The notes beneath the pieces are model-generated. The model saw only the letters and a list, made by a program, of their open reading frames with translations. It ran no database searches and was not told the DNA's origin. 64,000 bases of DNA. Origin: Epicoccum nigrum (Eukaryota > Ascomycota > Dothideomycetes > Pleosporales > Didymellaceae). Made by a program: the position numbers and the translations under genes. The stretch covers positions 744,001-808,000 of the forward strand of contig KZ107851.1 of assembly GCA_002116315.1 (NCBI GenBank). Reading direction: 5' to 3'. Shown here in pieces: positions 58,152 to 64,000 of the stretch. Numbering within the stretch: the stretch's first letter is position 1; every line of letters begins with the position of its first letter.

Positions 58152-59462
58152 TCATTGCTGTATCTTTGTCCACTCTGTAACCTCTCTCAAATCCATGACC
58201 TTGCCATCAGCACCATACCGCCCCTGTGAGTTCCACCAGTCTCGACCGACAGCAATCTCAGGTCTCCAACGCAGCATTTTCTTTACTCTAGCCTCGATGT
58301 CACTCTTGTTGTTGAGGACATCTGCCGCCAATACCCCAATGGCCGGACATGTCATGAAACCATTGCCTGAGCCGCCAACAGCTACAATCAGATTCTTTAT
58401 ATCGGGATGCCTGTCGATCAAGAATCGGCGATCAACAGTGTCTGCGTCCCAGCACATGCGTGCAAAGCTGAACTCGCGTTCTGCGAGCTGCGGCATCGTC
58501 TCACGGAGCAGTAGACGCATACGCGCCTCAGACTCAGCTGGAATCTGATGGCGTGCAAAGGGAACGGAATGAAATCTGCCGTTCTCAATAACGGGGTTGA
58601 TGTAGCCAGGGTGCTCGTCACAGAGCTTCATCTCGTGCTTCTCGGCGTCTGGCTCAATGAAGAAGCCTCGGTCGACACCGTACAAGATGGGGAGGTCTTT
58701 GTACAATGCCGCCTCTTCTTGAGAAAGGGGGATATGCGCGAGCGTCCACGCTGTAGGTCGCAACTGCCCTTCGAATTCGAATAGACGATCGCTGTTGGCG
58801 CCAGCAGAGAGAATGGTGTGCTTCGCGAGATGAGAAACGCCATCCGAAGTGACTGCTCCCAACACTGCCGTTGAACCCTCATTGTACAAAAGCCGCTCGA
58901 CTCGACCCTCTGGTTCACCAGTGACAAATTGAACGCCTAGCTTCACAGCTTCCGCATGCATGGCTCGCAATGCGCCACTCGCAAACACCCATCCTGCTCC
59001 ACCCTTCTTCCAGAAACCTCGCCACCCAGAGAATGGACCCTGCAAAATGCCACTGGGCATTGTTTTCTGGAAGTCTTCTCTCGTGCTCAGAGGCAGCAGA
59101 ACGGCGTCCTCTCCTCGAGCATATTCGACACACCGCTGATACGCGTCATCGCTCACAGCAGCGTCAATGAAGCTAGTGGGATGATAAAAGGGTGCGAAGA
59201 GAGGATCATGCTTCCATGCTCTCATCGCAAGCTGATGAACTTTGTGCCAGAAGAAGTCCTCGTCAGAATCATCTTGAGACGGCTCATTAGCTTCTTCGGC
59301 GATCTTGTTGAGGTCGTTGCCCGCGGAGATGGTGGAGGGGAACGAGCCGCCGTCGAGTACTTTGATGCTGGCGTGGCCGCGCCTGGCGAGCTCGAGCGCA
59401 ATGGAGCAGCCCCAGGTGCCTGCGCCAACGATCAGGATCTCACAGTCGATCTGGGAGTCCAT
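58152..59462 (-). CDS. Fructosyl-amine (fructosyl amino acid) oxidase, amadoriase
   Basis: Single exon, 436 aa from the ATG at 59462; the frame is open 22 codons further, but this start puts the FAD motif at the usual position. It oxidises the C-N bond of Amadori products, releasing the amino acid, glucosone and H2O2. The N-terminus has the Rossmann motif CEILIVGAGTWGCSIALELA. The covalent-FAD cysteine region reads FSFARMCWDADTVDRRFLID; the Cys aligned with that of monomeric sarcosine oxidase is present, while the second Cys I recall from family members (CWCADT) is Asp here. VAVGGSGNGFMTCPAIGVLA is the C-terminal FAD site. The C-terminus (TKIQQ) lacks a PTS1, so peroxisomal targeting is not indicated. 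Confidence 0.9.
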   Translation of the reverse strand: MDSQIDCEILIVGAGTWGCSIALELARRGHASIKVLDGGSFPSTISAGNDLNKIAEEANEPSQDDSDEDFFWHKVHQLAMRAWKHDPLFAPFYHPTSFIDAAVSDDAYQRCVEYARGEDAVLLPLSTREDFQKTMPSGILQGPFSGWRGFWKKGGAGWVFASGALRAMHAEAVKLGVQFVTGEPEGRVERLLYNEGSTAVLGAVTSDGVSHLAKHTILSAGANSDRLFEFEGQLRPTAWTLAHIPLSQEEAALYKDLPILYGVDRGFFIEPDAEKHEMKLCDEHPGYINPVIENGRFHSVPFARHQIPAESEARMRLLLRETMPQLAEREFSFARMCWDADTVDRRFLIDRHPDIKNLIVAVGGSGNGFMTCPAIGVLAADVLNNKSDIEARVKKMLRWRPEIAVGRDWWNSQGRYGADGKVMDLREVTEWTKIQQ

Positions 59463-59789
59463 GCTGAGGGTGTTGAGATGGAGTGCATTTTGTCCAGCGT
59501 CATGATGGGCTTTGCAGTCGAAATCCACCTTCCCTATCTGGCGCTCGCCAGCTTCTACCGTTGATACGACGGCTCGTGTGACGCCAGGACATCAGACCAT
59601 CTGTCTGTGAATGAGGCCTGTCGTGCATGCCCACCCGACTCCACTGATAAATCGCGTGACTGCGCGCGTAGCTACTTTCCAATATTGTCAGAGGTCATCC
59701 TAAAGTAGACTAGTCATAATTTTCGCCGCGGCGGTCTTGACTGACTACGACATTGCGACTGAGCAAAGTGACCAGCACCAACCGTCGCG
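59463..59789. promoter_or_regulatory. Divergent promoter, fructosyl-amine oxidase / Mtf1-like gene
   Basis: 327 bases between divergent start codons; no TATA or other named element recognised. Confidence 0.5.
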
Positions 59790-61849
59790 ATGATTCGCGT
59801 CCGTCCAACATTACCACGCCTGAGCTCACAATTTAGGCAAAATGGCGCGAGGTGGCTGAGCAACTCCTCGCAATGGAGAGGCGCTGTACCTGACCACTGG
59901 ACCGCCCAAGCGCTGAGGACAACTTCGAAGTATCCACTGTCGGTCGAGCTGTACAACAATGCGCATCCACTAGATGGAGGAGACACTGCATTTCGAGTTT
60001 CCTTGATCAACTCGAATATCCTGAAAACCAAGAGGAAGACTCAATCGATGCGTCATGCAAGACCTCAGATTGTAAGTCCTGAACTATGTGGTACGTCGCG
60101 TCCAGACAACAGACGTGTTCACCGAATGTGGGTTGCGTGCTGACTAGAGCCCGCGCAGATGATGTCTTGAAATTTTATGGGAAGAGTTTGGAAATACACA
60201 AAGGCTGTGATATTCTTGATATCAACCCTGGCGCTGGGCTTTGGTCACAGAAGCTGCACAAGTTCCTCCAACCACGTAGCCATGTTCTCATGGAGCCGAA
60301 CACCGATTACAGACACTTCCTCGATCCGCTTGTTGATGCACGCGATTCCAAGTACAAATTACTCCAGAAGGACACATTCCATTTGGACAGCTACAAGGAA
60401 CTGGTGACGGAGAACGTCTTTCCTGAACAGACTCTTGTTGATCCGGCGGACAACAGTGGACAAGAGCTGAACACCACCCTTCTCGTTACAGGAATGCTGG
60501 CATGGGACCCTGTCTTGCCGGGAATAGCGTTTGACTCGATGGCGAAGCAGCTATACAACCATTTTTCGTCGGCCATCCGGACGAACGACCTTTTCCATGC
60601 CTACGGCCGTGTCCGAACGCTCTTTTGGGTGGGGTCACAAGACTTCAGACCCGTTCTTGCCGAGTCAATGCAGCGTTTTGAAAAGAACAACTGCCTACTA
60701 GAGATGACTCAGAGCATGGAGATGGTAGTGAACTCACCAAGGCGCGTACGCAAGGTTGGCAGGGGCTCCCCTGGCCGTGAAGCAAATTACGAAATCGAAA
60801 GCATAGTTCGGGCAATGCAGAGAGCAAGAGCGAATGGCATGGAACTCCCCGCTCACCGTCAAACCAGAGTACACACGGTAGCCAAGGAGGCCGAAGAAAT
60901 ATTTGGGGAATCTGGCAGATGCACTATTGGATGGCTGTATGACTACGTCATGCGCAAACACGCAGAGGGGTTTACTATTCCAGGGTTGCTCAGTGAATCC
61001 TTGTTTGAACATTATGATGAAATGGTGCGCTTGCAGGACAAATACCCCGACGTCGATCTCGCATTAATGGGAAATGCGAAAGGAGAAACGCCACGTACAG
61101 CGAGTTTCTTCAAAGGAAGAGAAGACCACCCTGCTCGTGAAGAAGCCTATCGCTTCGCCTTGAAGAAAGCTGCGGATCGCGCTTTAGTCCTCAAGAAAGA
61201 GCACTACGACTCTATCGCCGACGTCGCCCAAGAAATGTATCACGCCGAATGCCGCGCTCTGCGTATGCAGGATGGAACGGAGGAGAAAGATGCGCTCTTG
61301 AAAAAGATCGCAGAGATGGATCTGAAGATCGAAAAGCTCATGAACGGCGTTACTAGGAGCTACAAGGTCGCGCCCATTGTGAACATGGACGACCGTCTCG
61401 CTCTCCACGAAGCGCCAGGCCCACGGATTCAATGGGACCGACGGCCCTTCGAGCCGATGAGCATGGAAGACGAGGAGGCGTGGCCGCCGCACGAGTTCTC
61501 ATTGCTATCGTCGACGCCCTACGCGCGGCCGCCGGGCCAGACGCTCGACTACTACGAGTGGGTGCACGACTTTGTATACGCGCTGTTCAACAACCCGTCC
61601 ATGCCGCTGCCCGAGGCGCTGGAGAAAATGCAGCACGGGCTCAGCGAGATCATCGACAAGTGCCCCAGCATCACTGACCCGGACAAAGGGGGCAGACTGC
61701 TGTTGAAGCACTTCAGGGTGCGCATGGTCACGGCGGAAATGATCTACGAGATGGTCGAGGTGTATCGCGATTGGCCGTTTAAAGAACCCGGGAGCGACCA
61801 TAACAGGTACTTCAGGTGGAAGGGGCAGGACCAACGCTTTACGAATTAG
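59790..61849 (+). CDS. Mitochondrial rRNA dimethylase-fold protein (Mtf1/mtTFB-like)
   Basis: Two exons, 59790-60090 and 60159-61849, with a 68-nt intron (663 aa). The donor at 60091 (GTACGT) is chosen over the GTAAGT at 60072 because only it keeps the frame, giving RPQIVSPELCDDVLKFYGKS. The N-terminus is a likely mitochondrial presequence (MIRVRPTLPRLSSQFRQNGA). The SAM-fold motif I is CDILDINPGAGLWSQKLHKF, followed by VLMEPNTDYRHFLDPLV and TLLVTGMLAWDP at the position of the catalytic motif, which is not the active NLPY form. This fits Mtf1, the fungal mitochondrial transcription-initiation factor derived from rRNA dimethylases. The C-terminal half is an extra charged region not present in yeast Mtf1 (341 aa). 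Confidence 0.82.
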
Positions 61850-62398
61850 GCGTGTGGTTTTCCAGCTTCTTCACCACCATAGCGTCTTCCTTCATGGGAG
61901 AATCGGGGGTGTTTGTGTTGATTTTATTTGTACAAATATTTGATAGACGATCATGAGGCTGTTAGACTAGAAATCCACATCACCATGCCACCGAACCTGC
62001 CAGCATGCCTACAAAGCAATCAGCGCGGCAACCACGCCCACAGCAACAGGGCATGGTGGGTGGCGGGCTGTGGTACTGCAGACGAGCTTGGAGCAGTAGG
62101 CGAGAAGCTGTGAATCGATGTGAGCGGGGGCATGGCAGATTTGGGAATGGACTGCGAAGTTACGGGGCCTCCCGAGAGGCTTATCTCCACCCTACGTCAT
62201 GCACTCTCGTGCCGTAACTGGGAACCAGTCAATAGACAAGATGCATATGTAGATGAAGCATTGAGATTAGAGCTTAGTAGGGGAGAGGGTTGCTTGAAAG
62301 GGTGGTAGGAAACGCTGTGGATACAGACTGCTTCGCTACTGCTTGTCAGTTTATATCTGGCCAAGCATGCTTGTTTACACTTCCTTCCAAACCAGCCA
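61850..62398. other. Intergenic between convergent Mtf1-like and F-box genes
   Basis: 549 bases; only 3' flanks seen. Confidence 0.55.
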
Positions 62399-64000
62399 TC
62401 AAACGTCCTTCAGACCGCTCTCGTCCCAGCTCATGCCGTAGCTCTTCACTCTGCTCCAGAAAAATGCTCTGTCGTTCTTCAGCCCAAACTCACCCCAGTC
62501 GTCCGTAAGGCGGTTGTAGCTCCAGTAGCCTTGCCAGGTCAACTTATTGTTCTTAGCGTGGCGTCCCGCGCTACTCAGGCTCAACATCATCTTGTTGAAG
62601 TACTTAGGCGTCGCTCCCGCGGTTTCGATGATCAAAGTGCCTTCCTTCTCTCCGTCCTCAGAACCAGGTACCTCTGGGCCGGTGAGGCGCCAGCGGCCCA
62701 ACAATGCGTCTTTCATGGGTGCGGAGGGAAGGTTACCATGGTGTTTGTGCATGTGCTCGATGTGCAGGTGGGGCACCACATCTGCTGGTTCGGATGTCGT
62801 GAGGAGCGAAATACACGTCCCGTCACGTAGGAAACGGAGATAGCGATAGTATGTGACGATATGGATTGGTGAGCCCCAGGTCAAACTCATCGTGTTTGCC
62901 GCGCCAGAACGCTGGTAGTTGACTGTGCTGATATAGCATCCGTTGAACCGGATACGCGGGCGTCGGTAGAAGAGAGTGCGATATGTCGGATAGGATGATG
63001 GAACAAGCATCTGGGTGATGGCCGCTGGTGAGGGAGGTGTAGGACTAGCATCTTCACCGTCGGAGCTATCGCCCAACATGAAGCCACCCTCGTCGTCGTC
63101 ACCAAGCGGCCTGCCGTCGATTCGGCACGTATAAGAGTAGTGCATAGCTGCGAAGCCGTACTCCTTTCCAAGTGCCAATCTTTTCCAGACTTGGTCTTCA
63201 GTGCTCACAAGGTACGCAAGGCGCTTGCAGACCTGCGCCAGCCGAACAAACGCTGCAACGTCTTGCACAGCAAGATGTTCCAGGATCTGTACAAGGATCT
63301 CTTCTGGCACCGCAGCGATAGGACATGGTGGGGCCGGTGAGAGGTCAGTTGGGGCAGGCTCCCCTGAGATGGACAAGCCAGAAAAATCAGCAAGCAAGGT
63401 CTGCAGCGAGGGCGAGAGACCATGTAATGAGTGGTGAGCGGTATTGGGGACTGTTGCCGACGCATTGGATGGGTTCGGGTCCTGTTGCTTGGGCTTCGCA
63501 GTTACGTTTGCGGTGGGCTCCTGTGGTTGCGGCTTGGGTCTGTTCTTGAAGAAAGAAGGGGGAAAGTGTTTGGCTTTGTACTTCTCGTGCACGCTATCAT
63601 CGAGCTATGGAGGGTGAGTTGAAAAGCACAATCTACGTAGGGGATTACGCACCTTGAAAGCCTTCCGGTAGAGCATTACACTGTCCCCGAGGTTGCCTTG
63701 AGTCTCACGTTCTACAGCTTTCTCATAATGGTCTAAAGCCGTCTTGGGTTCTTTACTTGCAGACGCGATGGCAGCCTTCTGGGCACTAGTTTCGTCCAGC
63801 CTTCGACCATGTTGCTTCTCGCCTAGATCTTGGTGTGCATAAGGTACGACCTCGTCCTTCTCTTCTATGCTGCGCTGGCGGGCATGGGAGTGGGATGCCG
63901 CATCTGGCGCTTGGCCCTTGGGTGCGTGGGCGGGCTTGCTTGCTGACGGACCTGCTGTCCTCGCTGGTGCTGCAGATGCAGACGCAGGGCCAGGCGCCTT
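62399..64000 (-). CDS. F-box protein pof7/Hrt3 (FBXO9-like), 5' end outside the window
   Basis: Exons seen: 63653-64000 (partial, runs off the right edge) and 62399-63604, joined across a 48-nt intron (517 codons visible). The upstream part has a low-complexity Ala/Pro/Ser stretch, then a TPR/MIT-like helix pair ALDHYEKAVERETQGNLGDS followed by VMLYRKAFK at the junction. The F-box is PIAAVPEEILVQILEHLAVQ and continues to CKRLAYL. The C-terminal domain has TLFYRRPRIRFNGCYISTVN, TYYRYLRFLRDGTCISLLTT and LLGRWRLTGPEVP, typical of Hrt3/pof7/FBXO9. The protein acts as a substrate receptor of an SCF (Skp1-cullin) ubiquitin ligase. The start codon is not in the window. Confidence 0.9.

Noticed and set aside
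60072..60158. GTAAGT at 60072 as the donor in the Mtf1-like gene
   Set aside because: It breaks the frame with every nearby acceptor; the GTACGT at 60091 keeps it and yields the family-like SPELCDDVLKF.
1..64000. CRISPR arrays, rRNA genes, intact transposons
   Set aside because: No regularly spaced direct repeats, no rRNA-like sequence, and no transposase or reverse-transcriptase motifs were seen.

Overview
The window is nuclear DNA of a filamentous ascomycete (Pezizomycotina; Dothideomycetes is a guess from protein style only). Evidence: compact genes on both strands without operons, introns mostly 45-75 nt with GTANGT/GTGAGT donors, CTAAC/CTGAC branch sites and NAG acceptors, and a conserved fungal gene set (ATG4, SQS1, TAF1, TGS1, GRASP/Grh1, MSS4-type PIP5K, H2A/H2B). 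No rRNA genes, CRISPR arrays or intact transposons were seen. A 10-N scaffold gap lies at 3515-3524 beside very long G runs.

Layout. 1-6.4 kb: 3' end of a TPR/J-domain co-chaperone, a Sec14-like lipid-transfer protein, the assembly gap, and an MFS sugar transporter whose leader is tandemly duplicated. 6.4-12.7 kb: gene-poor, holding two small uncharacterised convergent genes (both with a PPAY motif) and two degenerate tRNA-like elements. 12.7-20 kb: a protein with an MGAWG-type N-terminus and a MYND finger, then KGD2 and complex I NDUFB9 as a divergent mitochondrial pair, then divergent histone H2A and H2B genes with ACGCGT boxes in their first introns. 20.8-25.6 kb: ATG4 and SQS1, divergent.

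27.3-38.6 kb is the most accessory-looking part: a P-loop sulfotransferase-like protein, an ASST-type arylsulfotransferase-like membrane protein, a possible small membrane protein, an MFS transporter, an FAD monooxygenase and a rhodopsin/PTH11-like seven-helix protein. This could be a small sulfo-conjugation or export neighbourhood (inference).

38.9-64 kb returns to housekeeping: TAF1, TGS1 (one GC-AG intron), GRASP, a small unknown gene, a conserved unnamed protein with zinc-finger-like sequence at both ends, a metallo-beta-lactamase-fold protein with a degenerate metal motif, MSS4-type PIP5K, fructosyl-amine oxidase, an Mtf1-like mitochondrial methyltransferase-fold protein, and the 3' part of the F-box gene pof7/HRT3, which runs off the right edge. 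Exon boundaries were worked out by hand from splice consensus and reading-frame continuity. Gene identities rest on recognised motifs, not on database searches.
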